Shown here: one piece after another, positions 13,090 to 23,986 of the stretch
Position numbering within the stretch: the stretch's first letter is position 1
How the letters are laid out: every line of letters begins with the position of its first letter
Assembly: GCA_036971475.1 (NCBI GenBank)
Contig: JBAIZL010000004.1
Coordinates: 64,353,753 to 64,417,752 of the forward strand
Source of the DNA: Prosapia bicincta
Lineage: Eukaryota; Arthropoda; Insecta; Hemiptera; Cercopidae
Direction of reading: 5' to 3'
DNA: 64,000 nt
The notes under the pieces: model-generated
The model's input: the letters and a program-made list of their open reading frames with translations, nothing else
Told to the model about the DNA's origin: nothing
The model's database searches: none
Translations under genes and position numbers: made by a program

Positions 13090-13520
13090 TACATATAAAG
13101 AAACGGGGCGTGATTTTAAATTTAAATCAGCTGAACCTAATAACCTCAAACGATTCTTTGTTTTTAGAACCTACTTATCATTTAAAGTGCTAAGCAATCG
13201 CCTTTAGTATGATTGATACAGATTAAATATTATATGTCTTCATTTAATAAAATATTTACTGATATATGAGATAACAACAATTTCAAAAAATAATTTGTGT
13301 AGAACTTAAATAGAACTAAGATATCCTGACCAGTTAAGGGATTTAGGAATTCGGCCTATCAAAAAGGAAAATCACCCATAATTCAAAGTAATATAACTGA
13401 CATAAATAAGATGCGGGGTTAAATACATCATGAACCAGGTGACTTCTTGAAAGAAGTTTGTCAATGACAAGCGACAAAATTAGATGAATTGGCAGATAGT
13501 GATATCTAAGAGAAAGACGT
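13090..13520. repeat. Diverged duplicated segment C, copy 1
   Basis: Matches 15,540-15,900. Common blocks include AACCTAATAACC, a GATAT-AGAATAA-AGAGCTAAGA-type block, and a CATAAA-AATA block before TACATCATGAA/TACGTCATGAA. Segments B and C alternate over 12.3-15.9 kb, so they may be parts of one larger old repeat unit. Confidence 0.55.
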
Positions 13521-13539
13521 GGATAAATATTCACTAACG

Positions 13540-14010
13540 TTTTGGAAAGCAGTGTTTCAGCTAAGTTAGTTTTGACATTTTCCCTTGATTATATCTGATT
13601 CCTTGTCTATAACAATGAAATCTTAATCACTTCCATAGGTGGGCTAAAGTGTCTTACATACCAGAAAACTTTATATCTGGTATTACGTGATAATTGAAAA
13701 TGTCAGAATATTGGATTTCTGTTGTTCTAAAAGCTCTATCGCATGACCAATCATGAAACTGTAATCGGTCTCGTATAACATACATATGCCTTTGTTGGCA
13801 AGTGGAGGCATCGTGAAATTATTTCTAATGATGTACTCTTTTTCGAAAGCAAAATATTGGAAAATAAATATTGAATTTACTTCCGCATCATTCTGATCTA
13901 TTACGCTCTCTTTTTAAGTGATAAAAAATAAACAAATGACTTTCTTAAAACATTGGTTGAACTGTTGGAGTTTTTTTTTGATGCAAATACATCCTCATAT
14001 AGTTACTCCA
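13540..14010. repeat. Diverged duplicated segment B, copy 2
   Basis: Second copy of the segment at 12,310-12,990, same orientation, shorter, with many substitutions. It begins at GGAAAGCAGTGTTTCAGC and ends near the poly-T tract at 13,972. Confidence 0.65.
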
Positions 14011-14122
14011 ATGTTATATGAAACTTAAAATAAATCCTATGTAATATAAACTGTATTAATTAAAGAATAAAATATGGTACAACCCACACTTTTTTTTCTA
14101 AGATACACAAATGAAATTAACT

Positions 14123-14149
14123 AATATATATATATATATATATATATAA
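14123..14149. repeat. (AT)n microsatellite
   Basis: Short pure AT dinucleotide tract. Confidence 0.9.
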
Positions 14150-14393
14150 CATAACCTATAAAGTTTTAGCAAAAGTAAAAACAAAAGTGAAAATCAGATC
14201 TGGGCGTTGTCAAATTTATAGCCACAGCTACTAATATAATTACATTAAAATAACATATGTTAATTATAAATATTTAATTTTGATGAGCCTATATTACAGG
14301 TAAAACATAATAATAACAAAATTATTTAAATAATTAAAAAAATTTAAAAAAGGTAGTGTTTAACAATTAATAAATTTAAAATAATATTGAATT

Positions 14394-14830
14394 TTGAATT
14401 GGTCCTAATTCATTATCAACAATTTTATTTTTATTTCTATTTATAAATAAAGTTTCCCATGCATCTAATTCATTTAAATTTATCACAGTTTTTAAAAGGA
14501 CAACATTATTACTTTTAAGTTCGTGTTTTTCGTCCATACAATGTTTTGCCATAGCTGATTTTTCAGGCCTATTAAATTTAACATGGGAAAAATGTTATAT
14601 ATATTTCATCTGGCATATATCATACTGCAAACAATAAATTCCCGATTTATTTTCATTTTTTATTATATCTTTTTGGTTCCCTAGTATAGACTTTTTAGGT
14701 TAGTTCTTGCAACTAACAACACTTTTACATTACTGTTCTTCTCCAAAGCTTTTTTAGCCAAATTAGATAAAGGTGGATGGTAAGCTAATATAATCCATTT
14801 TCTTCCCTCTCTATTTTTTTAGTAACGTGC
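14394..14830 (-). pseudogene. Penelope-like element relic, linker + GIY-YIG domain
   Basis: Reading the minus strand from about 14,830 down gives WIILAYHPPLSNLAKKALEK, typical of the PLE segment between RT and endonuclease. After stops comes KSGIYCLQYDICQMKYI (GIY and the degenerate YIG region) near 14,640. Then SAMAKHCMDEKHEL appears near 14,550, the conserved A-x-H...H motif of GIY-YIG PLEs. The tail NELGPIQ near 14,400 resembles the PLE C-terminus, which often ends with GPIP-like text. Several stops interrupt it, and RT is not detectable upstream. It is unlike the PLE at 7.2-8.6 kb in both strand and residues. Confidence 0.75.
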
Positions 14831-15539
14831 ATCTTGAATTATTAATTTGTGAGTTGTACCATATTTTATTCTTTAATTATAACTTTGACTCACAAACCAG
14901 CTCGAATAATATTTATAAACTGTATTATTAATTAAAAATAAATGTTTTAACTCGAGATAAAGAAAAAAGTAACACCATGTAATAACTTTTTATGTGTACC
15001 AAATTATTATAAATTACATAACTCAAGGAGACCTCAAATTATACTTTATGACTACTCCGATCTCTGAGGAAATCAGATAGAATGTAAAAGTCCTGAACAC
15101 AACATTTCTCTATGAATACAATATAAAAAAATACGCGTTGACTCTGAAAAGTAAAAAGAGTAGAGCATACGTGATTATTAATATGTTTAAATCCTATTCT
15201 TCGAGTAAACCATTTGCAATTTTAAAATACAATATTATTTTCCTAGACATTTAATTTGTGCCGTTTAATCGAATATCTTTTTCACAATACAACTTCCAAC
15301 CATTGCCATTTTAAATATAAACAAATATGTTTATTTCTAAACGGTCCTGTTATTATGATACAAGTTGAAAAGCGAGCGTTTTAATATTTTTATAAATCCA
15401 ATAGGACACATAGAAAATATTGAGAACACTATAGTAGAAGTAATAAAGTGAAGTTTTTTTGATGAAGTTGTAATGATTCATAATAAAACTAAAATGGGAT
15501 TGAATTTGATAATTTGAAGAAAGTAGAGCTTGATTTTCA

Positions 15540-15900
15540 ATGTGTGTACATAAAACCTAATAACCCCGTAACAAACTTTTTTTACACACTCACAATCATT
15601 TAAATAGCAAAGTAATCATTTTTAGTGAGTGCGATTACAAATCAAATAATACGGCTTCATATAATTAAAGATTTATTCACATAAGATATAACAAACATTT
15701 CTGTAAACTTAAGATATTTTAGAATTAATAGAGCTAAGACTTCATAACAGATCAAGGGCCTATGAATTTAGCTTTCAGAAGAGAAAATGTTCCCATAAAG
15801 AAATGTAAAAAATATGATATTACATACGTCATGAATATAGGGAGAACTTGCAATAAATTTATCAAAGTCCAACGAAGACATTATATGGATATCCAAATAA
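15540..15900. repeat. Diverged duplicated segment C, copy 2
   Basis: Second copy of the block at 13,090-13,520, same orientation, recognised by shared short blocks in the same order. Confidence 0.55.
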
Positions 15901-16809
15901 ATTTTTCAAAGGAATAATAGGCTTGCACTACTATAGGACCATTTTGTATTGTTTCTCTTAGAACTGTATTTAAATATATAAATCAAATTAGAAATTCAAT
16001 AAAAGAAGCTGATTACAAATATTTACTTGCGTTTTTCACTTTATAAAGATTTTATTAACATGCACCAACAACAAAACTAGATTTTTTATAGAAGGTGTTT
16101 GGGTTTTATATTAGTTGGTATGTACAATTTTACCTCGCCAAAACCAAAATATATAAAACTTTAATGGGTAACTTGTTAATAAAATATATCCTAAACCAAA
16201 AAGATCTCAAAATGACAAAGAAAAAGGAAAACATAGTCATAGAATGATTTCTTTTGTTTTCCTAAAATGTTTATTTTATTACCGCCAACATTTACAACAT
16301 ACTGATTCAACTAGGAAAAGGAAAGTCGAAAACCATAAAAATATAGTAAACTCTTTGAAAATCCCCCTTGAACACATTGTTATCGTCTTAATAATTTCAC
16401 TATTGTGTTTATCTCTTCATATGGTTTAATAATAACAAGTTTAGTATTCAACAAGTTTAGTATTTTTAGACCTGTTCTAGGTTTTACACTGATATCTTAT
16501 TTTCTATTCGTCCTACAACTGGAACTCTATTTTTCATATAATGGCTACTTATTTTATGAGTCTCATTGTCAATAGAAGTAACAAATAGGTCACAATTATT
16601 GATAGCTATAAGAATGATTTTTTGAGATATATTAATAATGTCCTCTCACTCCACTAACATATAATGCAATTACGCTCCAATTTTACATTGATAATTTTAT
16701 AACTTGTTTTGTCTGTATCATTAAAAAAAATGCTTTTTAAAGAACAGCTTTGTTTACGTCGTTTACTCCGTAGTCATAGAGAAAGTGCTTTAACCATATT
16801 AGGTCGCCG

Positions 16810-17010
16810 ATAATATTTGAATGACGTTTTGCCTTAGTGGTGATGTTTGTATTATACGATATCCAAGTCCAATAAGATCGGAGTGATAATATCACATATC
16901 GTATTAGAGTTTTTTTTCTGATGAGACGTTCCTAATGACGGTAAAATGTGAACTAAGAATGCCTTCACACGATAAAATTGCTCTCTTGAGGCATCCCATT
17001 TTTATAACTC
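16810..17010. repeat. Diverged duplicated segment A, copy 2
   Basis: Second copy of 10,380-10,560, same orientation, including the shared block ACGATATCCAAGTC at about 16,857-16,870. Confidence 0.6.
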
Positions 17011-17535
17011 AAGTCATAAATCTTCCTAAACCCTTACTAGTAAATGTCGTTTAATGTGTAGAGACAAATGGTTTTTGCCTTAACCAAATCTCTTTTTTAC
17101 GTATTGCTCTCGCATTTTCAATAGGGTTTTACGTATATCTGTAGCCTCCGTTGAGTGTTTTTCATCTAAAATTTCGGATAACTCATCAGATAGATTTTCG
17201 GACGATATGCCAAAGCACTTGTAAAATTCTGTTATGTAGTCGGAAGTTATTGAAGGAATACCCCTGTCATTATTCCGAGTTTAATGAATGTACTTTTGTA
17301 GGTGAGACATCAAACAATTACTTCTTTATTATGTTACAGGATATATTTTCATTTAAAGTAAGTACCTTAATGACTCTCATAACTGAGAAATATAGTAATA
17401 TTTTACTCATTTATTTGAGCAATTTTATGACTTTCGTTCGTACGAGATCCTAATTAGCTTTAAAAATTTCCTACTCGAAAGATATTATTATTTTATACAC
17501 AACCACTTTCCTAAAAACACGCTCGGTATGTCTAT

Positions 17536-17943
17536 GTGTTTGTGTTCAGGTTTACGACTATCGTTAACGTTCAAACTAACAATATATTCGTTAGTTTTAT
17601 TTATTTTTTTTGTACATGTCTACGTTTCATCTTCTTAAGAAGACACACATCACTGCTTATTGGATTTAAAATACATTATGCTAAAGGAAATTATCTTAGT
17701 GATACTTTGATTCGAACATTCACTGTATTGCACACTTATTTTCTAAAACATATATACTCCTATTACTTTGTATTACGTCATATCTGCTGGAAAACTATAA
17801 CATTATATTCTCTAAGATATCTTATGAACCCTTATAAAAGTCTCTCTGTTTTTATTAAAATTCATGCACTGCGATATACCATATCAGTTTTCAAGAGTAA
17901 CGGGGCAACAACATTGACGGATACAGCGAGTGTACATATGTAA
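17536..17943 (+). other. Unrecognised 135-codon open frame
   Basis: This is the longest open frame in the flank of the BEL insertion. The translation is rich in Phe, Tyr, Ile and Leu, with hydrophobic runs, as expected from AT-rich non-coding DNA. No domain, signal or splice context supports it. It is listed only because of its length. Confidence 0.1.
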
Positions 17944-17994
17944 CATTTTATTCTTTCAATAACGTATGTAAACAGCATCACTGAATTCAACATT

Positions 17995-17999
17995 GTAGC
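17995..17999. repeat. BEL target-site duplication, left
   Basis: GTAGC, repeated exactly at 23,987-23,991. A 5-bp duplication is typical of BEL/Pao and most LTR-element integrases. Confidence 0.93.
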
Positions 18000-18258
18000 T
18001 GTTGTGAATGCAATAATATAATACTCTATGACAATCCTCTATGGAAAAAAAAAAAGAAAAAGAACATTATATAAATTAACAGATGATTTGTAATTGTTTT
18101 AGTTTTTCTCAGTTCTTTGTTTAGAGTTTTGTTTTAAGAAAGATGTGAAGTAATAAATAGTGTTTAAATATGAAATAAGTTTTATTACCAGCATAATTAT
18201 ATAAATATGACGAGTGTTCCGCCTGTAGCGGCAGTGTCAAAAGTTTATAGAAATAACA
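18000..18258 (+). repeat. BEL 5' LTR
   Basis: 259 bp beginning TGTTGTGAATG and ending AATAACA. Inside are a TATA-like TATATAAATTA near 18,070 and an AATAAA polyadenylation signal at 18,152-18,157. It matches the 3' LTR base for base except for the A-rich tract at 18,045-18,061, where this copy has A10-G-A6 and the other A14-G-A5. Confidence 0.96.
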
Positions 18259-18260
18259 TA

Positions 18261-18276
18261 TGGCGACCGTGACAGG
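18261..18276 (+). promoter_or_regulatory. BEL primer binding site (tRNA-Arg type)
   Basis: TGGCGACCGTGACAGG starts two bases after the 5' LTR. It is complementary to a tRNA 3' end of the form ...CCTGTCACGGTCG-CCA, which fits animal tRNA-Arg(UCG), a common primer for BEL/Pao. The tRNA assignment rests on my memory of that acceptor stem. Confidence 0.8.
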
Positions 18277-18328
18277 ATAATAATTTGGTTACAGTTAAAA
18301 TCTATGATCCATTAGTAAGTATTTTATA

Positions 18329-21300
18329 ATGGATGCTCTGAAAAAGAAAAGAAAATTGTTTAGAACTGGATTTTCACGTTTACACAATACATTATTAGAA
18401 TCCATAAAAAATGAAGATGATGTGATTTTGTTAAAAGCTAATTTAGAGCTATTACGTGAAAAACATAATCAATTGGAGGTCTTAGACCGAGAAATTATTG
18501 AAGTTTTACTAAATGAAAATGCATCTACTGAAGTTTTAGAAAATGAGGTAGAATCTGCCGATGAATACTCAGGCAAGTTTAAAATAGTTGAGTATTTAGT
18601 TGAACAGGCTATTGACAAGGCTAGGCCTAAGACAGATACTAGTGTGAATGTAGAAAAACGTAAATTTAAGTTACCCACACTTGAGTTTAAAAAGTTTGGT
18701 GGTGATATTAGTGATTGGTTGCCGTTTTGGGGCCAATTTAAGAAAATCCATGAAGACCCCTGTATTGATTCTGATGACAAGTATCAGTATCTCCTGCAAG
18801 CGACTATCCCTAATACTAAGGCTAGGGAAATTGTCGAGAGTTTTCCCCCATGTGGACGTAGTTATGAACAGGCTATTGAACATTTAAAATCTCGCTTTGC
18901 CAAAGATGACCTGTTAGTAGAGTTTTACATAAGAGAAATCTTGAAAATTGTAATAACATTAAATAGCAGTGAAAGTAAAATTACTATTTCCTCACTTTAT
19001 GATCAAATTGAGTCAAAACTAAGGTGTTTAGAAACTTTAGGTGTAACAAAGGAGAAGTACGCTGCTATGCTCTTCCCATTAGTAGAATCTTGTCTCAGGG
19101 AGGATTTATTAATAGCTTGGCAGAGAAGTAGGCCTAACTCTCAACAGGACGAGACCGCGTCAGAAAGTAAAAGTAGGCTAGATAGCCTAATGAATTTTTT
19201 GAAAATTGAAGTGGAGGGAGAAGAAAGAATAAACTTAGCTAAACAGGGATTTGGTTTACAAAAAACAAAAGTATCAACAGGTGATAATCCTACGAGTTCA
19301 TATAAAAGAGACTTTGCAAGTAAAGATAAGCATATTAAAAATACAAGAAGGCCTACCAGCAATGTTACAGCAGCTGGCCTTGTAAATGTAAAATCAAATA
19401 CGTCTACAGTAAGCACAGATAAGACGAAGTTATCGATGTGTGTGTTTTGTGACGGTGGTCATTTAAGTGAAAACTGTTTTAAAGCTAGGGACATGTTTTT
19501 AGAAGAAAGGCAGAATATTCTTACTAGCAAAAGGTGTTGCTTTTCTTGTACAAAAGTAGGACATTTAAGTAAACATTGCAGAGCTATTGTTAAATGTATT
19601 ATTTGTAATGGAAAACATGTACCACTTATGTGTTCAAAGTTGCAGAATAATTTTAATAGGTCTAACATTAAACCTAAATGCGAGGAAAAAGAAGCTGAGC
19701 CCAATTTTGAGAATTCCTTGTCCAATGTGAATGGCAATCAGGTTTACATGCAAACTCTTGTTGTCAAGGCTGTTAGTGACACAAAAGAACTCAATGTGCG
19801 TTTACTTATTGACAGTGGATCCCAGAGGTCATACATAAGGAAATCGACTGTTGAAAAAATGAAATATGACACTTGTGGTGAAGAAACATTATTACATGGA
19901 CTGTTTGGAGGAGAGGTCACTAAGCCTCGCAATCATGCATGCTACAAAGTCAGACTACAAAGTATAGATAAAACATATTCTTGTAATTTCAAGGCACTTA
20001 GTGAAATAAATATTTGTACTTATGTTCCTGCCTTGAAACCAGGAAGATGGACTGATGAACTGATGGAAAGAGGTATTAAATTGTTTCAGGATGCAGACAG
20101 TCCAATTGAGATATTAATTGGGGCTGACATATATGGGAAACTTCTAACTGGAAGAAAAGAGGTTCTAGATTGTGGTATTATAGCCCTTGAAACTCATTTA
20201 GGATGGGTTTTGACAGGAAAATTTCAAGAAAGTAAAGAATTTAGTTCTATGACAGCACTTTCTATGTTTGTACAAAGTAATTCAATATGCAAGCTGTGGG
20301 AAATGGATGTTTTAGGTATAAAAGACCCACTACAGACCAGAAGCAAACAAGAAATTGAACATTCTGTTCAAACACAATTTTTGGAAACTGTGAGAGTATA
20401 TGAAGAAGGACGCTATGAAGTCAAATTACCTTGGTCCGAAGACCACCCAGAAGTTCCAAGAAATTTCAATCTTGCAAAAAAAAGGCTTGAAAACTCAGTG
20501 AAAAGGCTAACAAATGAAAGTTTATATAATGTATATAACAATGTGTTTTCAGATTGGCTGGAAGATGGTGTTATTGAGGAAATCCCAATAAGCAAATGGG
20601 ATGAAGGTCACTATTTACCTCATAGACCAGTGATAAAAGAAAACAGCACCACTGCAGTAAGACCGGTTTTTGATGCCTCGTCTAAAGAAAAGGGTTACTA
20701 TTCCCTTAATCAGTGTTTGGAAATAGGTATTAACTTAATTGAAATAATACCAGCTTTGCTTTTACGTTTTCGACTTTATAAAATAGGAGTTATCGCTGAC
20801 ATAAAAAAGGCGTTTTTGCAAATAAGTTTGTATGAAGAGGACAGAGATTTCCTAAGATTTCTGTGGCAAAACACAGATGGATCACTCAAGATTTTCCGAC
20901 ATAGAAGAGTTGTTTTTGGAGTCTCAAGTAGTCCATTTTTGCTCAATGCCGTCATCAACTACCACCTGCAGAAGTATTTAGTACCGTGTGCTGAAGACAA
21001 TCAATTTTCTAAATGTACAATAGAAAAGTTGTTTAAAAGTTTCTATGTTGATAACTGTGTTACAGGTGTAAATAATGAAAGGGATTTGAAACAGTTCATT
21101 TCAGAAGCAATACAAATATTTTCTTTGGGAAAGTTTGAGCTGCGAGGATGGGAATATACTGAACCTGGTCTGGAAGACAAGACAGAGGCTTCAGTCCTAG
21201 GTCTCACCTGGGACAAGAAAGAAGACACAATTTCTGTGAGTTTTCATAAAATAGTAAATTTAGAAGAGAACTTGGTAACACAACGTGTTATATTGTCCAC

Positions 21301-23236
21301 TGCACACAGATTGTTCGATCCTATTGGATTCACTTGTCCTATTTCCATATGCCCTAAGTTATTATTGCAGGAATGCTGGAAAGATAATTGTGGGTGGGAC
21401 AAAGAAGTACCAGAAGAAATCAAACAACGATTCAATATATGGTTTCAGGAACTCGATCAATTAAAAGAGATGAAGATTCCACGATGGCTACAAGGTGTGG
21501 ATGACGTAATCATTTCTGTATCAGTTCACATATTTTGTGATGCCAGCAAATTTGCGTACTCAACAGCAGTATTTATGCGTTTTGAACTTAGTACATGTAT
21601 TCAATTACAGCTAATCCAGGCAAAGTCACGTGTAGCACCTGTAAAGAAGATGACAATACCCAGACTTGAACTAATGGCTGCTACTATAGGTGCTAGATTA
21701 GGTTCTTCAGTAGTGCAAGAATTAAGAGATGAAAACAAATTTGAATGTAATATTAAATTTTTTTATTGGAGTGACTCTTCTACAGTAATAGCTTGGATTA
21801 AAAGAGAAGAAAACTGGGGAGTATTTGTTAGAAATAGAGTTGAAGAAATCTGCAGCCTCACTTCCAGAACATCTTGGCGGCACATTCCCGGCATTATGAA
21901 TCCAGCAGACTTGCCCAGTAGAGGATGTTCAGTTTCCAGGTTGATTAGTTCCAGATGGTGGGAGGGCCCGTCATGGTTGAAGTTGCCTGAAGATACCTGG
22001 CCATCAAATGAACCTGAACCTGACGAAGAATTAATTTCTTTAGAAAAAAAGAAAGGACCTACACCTTCACTTTTAAGTAATAATTACCCAAAAGATTGGT
22101 TTTATTACTTTTCAAATGATTTTGATAAGATTGTGTGTGTTTTTGCATGGTTGCTGAGATTTATTCATAATTGTAACCCCTCAAAGAAGGAAAAGTGTGT
22201 GAGTAAAGTTTTGTCATGTAAGGAGATTATTGAAGCTAACAATTTTATAATTAGAATTGTTCAACAGCAATCATTTGAAGGAATAAGGGAGCCTAAATTG
22301 GCTTCATTGTCACCATTTATGGCTGCTGATGGTATTATAAGGCTAAAGACAAAATTAACAGAAAGAAAGGATTTGGAAAATTTTAAATTTCCTGTTGTTC
22401 TACCATCAAAACATGACATTGTAGATATTCTTATTCTTACAATACATAAGAGATCATGTCATGTGGGAGTTCAAGGTCTCTTAAGTTTATTAAGAGAAAA
22501 CTATTGGATATTGAGAGGAAGAAAAACAATAAGTAATACTTTGAAAAAATGTATTCCTTGTCAGAGACATAATTCAAAAAATGTAGAAACAATCACTCCA
22601 CCCTTACCTGAAAGTAGAGTACGAGATGCCGCAGTATTTGAAGTGGTTGGAATTGATTTTGCGGGACCTTTGTTTCTACGAGATGGCAGTAAAGTTTGGA
22701 TCTGCATATTCACTTGTGCAGTATACCGTGCTGTTCATTTGGAGTTAGTAAAGTTTCTTTCTGTCGAAGCATTTATAGATACACTTAGAAGATTTATTGC
22801 AAGGCGAGGAAGACCATCAATAATATATAGTGACAATGGTACCAATTTCACAGGTACAGAAAAGGCATTTAAAATTCTAAATTGGAATGCTATCTTAAAA
22901 TATAGCTCATGCCAACAAATTGACTGGAGGTTTAACCCTCCCTCTGCTGCATGGTGGGGCGGATGGTGGGAGCGACTCATCCGACTCATGAAACAGTTGC
23001 TACGCAAAACCTTGGGCAAAACGTCATTGGATTATGAGGAAATGGAGACAATCTTATGTGATTGTGAAAGTATCATGAATTCTAGACCTTTGACATATTT
23101 ATCTGAAACTTCTTCAGACCTAACTGCTATTACTCCAAATATGTTTTTACATGACTTAAAAGAAATTGGAGTTCCAGATTGTGACCATGTAAATACAAAA
23201 GTCTTAACAAGAGAGTACGTTATCGACAACACCTGA
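18329..23236 (+). CDS. BEL/Pao Gag-Pol polyprotein (frame broken near the C-terminus)
   Basis: 1635 codons from the first ATG after the leader. Domains in order: a coiled-coil-like N-terminus (about 1-80); a DUF1759-type gag region (about 110-260, with LPTLEFKKFGGDISDWLPFW); and three CCHC zinc knuckles (C371-C384, C404-C417, C423-C435). Next are an aspartic protease with DSG at 495-497 (LLIDSGSQRSYI), RT with D824 (ADIKKAF) and YVDN at 906-909, and RNase H with D1071 (FCDASK). The integrase has zinc ligands H1373, H1378, C1408 and C1411 and catalytic D1443, D1502 and E1548. YVDN instead of YVDD is, as I recall, common in BEL elements and not a defect. The frame closes at TGA 23,234-23,236 because of a frame change near 23,205-23,220; the expected C-terminal domain lies just downstream in another frame. 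Gag and Pol share one frame, as usual in this group. Confidence 0.95.
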   Translation: MDALKKKRKLFRTGFSRLHNTLLESIKNEDDVILLKANLELLREKHNQLEVLDREIIEVLLNENASTEVLENEVESADEYSGKFKIVEYLVEQAIDKARPKTDTSVNVEKRKFKLPTLEFKKFGGDISDWLPFWGQFKKIHEDPCIDSDDKYQYLLQATIPNTKAREIVESFPPCGRSYEQAIEHLKSRFAKDDLLVEFYIREILKIVITLNSSESKITISSLYDQIESKLRCLETLGVTKEKYAAMLFPLVESCLREDLLIAWQRSRPNSQQDETASESKSRLDSLMNFLKIEVEGEERINLAKQGFGLQKTKVSTGDNPTSSYKRDFASKDKHIKNTRRPTSNVTAAGLVNVKSNTSTVSTDKTKLSMCVFCDGGHLSENCFKARDMFLEERQNILTSKRCCFSCTKVGHLSKHCRAIVKCIICNGKHVPLMCSKLQNNFNRSNIKPKCEEKEAEPNFENSLSNVNGNQVYMQTLVVKAVSDTKELNVRLLIDSGSQRSYIRKSTVEKMKYDTCGEETLLHGLFGGEVTKPRNHACYKVRLQSIDKTYSCNFKALSEINICTYVPALKPGRWTDELMERGIKLFQDADSPIEILIGADIYGKLLTGRKEVLDCGIIALETHLGWVLTGKFQESKEFSSMTALSMFVQSNSICKLWEMDVLGIKDPLQTRSKQEIEHSVQTQFLETVRVYEEGRYEVKLPWSEDHPEVPRNFNLAKKRLENSVKRLTNESLYNVYNNVFSDWLEDGVIEEIPISKWDEGHYLPHRPVIKENSTTAVRPVFDASSKEKGYYSLNQCLEIGINLIEIIPALLLRFRLYKIGVIADIKKAFLQISLYEEDRDFLRFLWQNTDGSLKIFRHRRVVFGVSSSPFLLNAVINYHLQKYLVPCAEDNQFSKCTIEKLFKSFYVDNCVTGVNNERDLKQFISEAIQIFSLGKFELRGWEYTEPGLEDKTEASVLGLTWDKKEDTISVSFHKIVNLEENLVTQRVILSTAHRLFDPIGFTCPISICPKLLLQECWKDNCGWDKEVPEEIKQRFNIWFQELDQLKEMKIPRWLQGVDDVIISVSVHIFCDASKFAYSTAVFMRFELSTCIQLQLIQAKSRVAPVKKMTIPRLELMAATIGARLGSSVVQELRDENKFECNIKFFYWSDSSTVIAWIKREENWGVFVRNRVEEICSLTSRTSWRHIPGIMNPADLPSRGCSVSRLISSRWWEGPSWLKLPEDTWPSNEPEPDEELISLEKKKGPTPSLLSNNYPKDWFYYFSNDFDKIVCVFAWLLRFIHNCNPSKKEKCVSKVLSCKEIIEANNFIIRIVQQQSFEGIREPKLASLSPFMAADGIIRLKTKLTERKDLENFKFPVVLPSKHDIVDILILTIHKRSCHVGVQGLLSLLRENYWILRGRKTISNTLKKCIPCQRHNSKNVETITPPLPESRVRDAAVFEVVGIDFAGPLFLRDGSKVWICIFTCAVYRAVHLELVKFLSVEAFIDTLRRFIARRGRPSIIYSDNGTNFTGTEKAFKILNWNAILKYSSCQQIDWRFNPPSAAWWGGWWERLIRLMKQLLRKTLGKTSLDYEEMETILCDCESIMNSRPLTYLSETSSDLTAITPNMFLHDLKEIGVPDCDHVNTKVLTREYVIDNT

Positions 23237-23661
23237 GAGAAGCATTGCGAAAAAGATTTAGGATTGAGTATTTAGGACAATTAGCTTTAAAAAGTAAGAA
23301 AAACGGCAGACAGTTGAAAGTTGGAGAATTAGTACTGATTGAAGTTGAAAATAAAAAAAGAATTGATTGGCCAATAGGACTGATAGAAAAGACTATCATT
23401 AGTAGAGATGGAGTGTGTAGATTAGTGCAATTGAAGACTGCTTTTGGAAGTTTATTGAGACCAATACAAAGACTATATCCTCTTGAAATGCAAGAAGAAA
23501 CCATCCAAGAACAATTAAAAGAAAAGATTAAACCAAAAGTGACAAAAACCAATGAACATGAACTACACCTGGAAGAAGATAATGTGACAAAAGAAAATAA
23601 AATTGTGACATATTCAAGAAGTGGCAGACAAATTAAGCTTCCACAAAAATTTGTTGATTAA
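23237..23661 (+). pseudogene. BEL Pol C-terminal domain (DUF5641-like), out of frame
   Basis: The reading frame matching BEL C-termini continues in a different phase from the main ORF. It contains RKRFRIEYLGQL, then LKVGELVLIEVENKKRIDWP and LLRPIQRLYPLE, the strongly basic/beta-rich tail that follows the integrase core in BEL/Pao. It ends at a stop before 23,662, about 50 bp ahead of the polypurine tract. It has no start of its own and is the severed end of the polyprotein. The separation is a net one-base change within the AGAGAG-containing tract near 23,210. Confidence 0.88.
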
Positions 23662-23710
23662 TCTTTTAACAATATACTATTTTTTAATGTTTTGAGTTAA
23701 ACCATAACTC

Positions 23711-23722
23711 AAAAGGTGGGAG
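23711..23722 (+). promoter_or_regulatory. BEL polypurine tract
   Basis: AAAAGGTGGGAG, a purine run with one T, immediately before the 3' LTR (TA then TGTTG). This is the expected plus-strand primer position. Confidence 0.8.
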
Positions 23723-23724
23723 TA

Positions 23725-23986
23725 TGTTGTGAATGCAATAATATAATACTCTATGACAATCCTCTATGGAAAAAAAAAAAAAAGAAAAAGAACATTATAT
23801 AAATTAACAGATGATTTGTAATTGTTTTAGTTTTTCTCAGTTCTTTGTTTAGAGTTTTGTTTTAAGAAAGATGTGAAGTAATAAATAGTGTTTAAATATG
23901 AAATAAGTTTTATTACCAGCATAATTATATAAATATGACGAGTGTTCCGCCTGTAGCGGCAGTGTCAAAAGTTTATAGAAATAACA
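23725..23986 (+). repeat. BEL 3' LTR
   Basis: 262 bp, the same as the 5' LTR apart from the A-rich tract (23,770-23,789). Followed directly by the GTAGC target duplication. AATAAA at 23,880-23,885 would serve as polyadenylation signal. Confidence 0.96.

Larger units (their letters stand above)
14850..17530. other. AT-rich DNA with old duplicated segments, no gene seen
   Basis: Apart from copies of segments C and A, no gene, RNA or element ends were recognised. Confidence 0.5.

Noticed and set aside
21041..21055. YVDN instead of YVDD in the BEL RT active site
   Set aside because: As I recall, this variant is common in BEL/Pao elements and is not evidence of inactivation.
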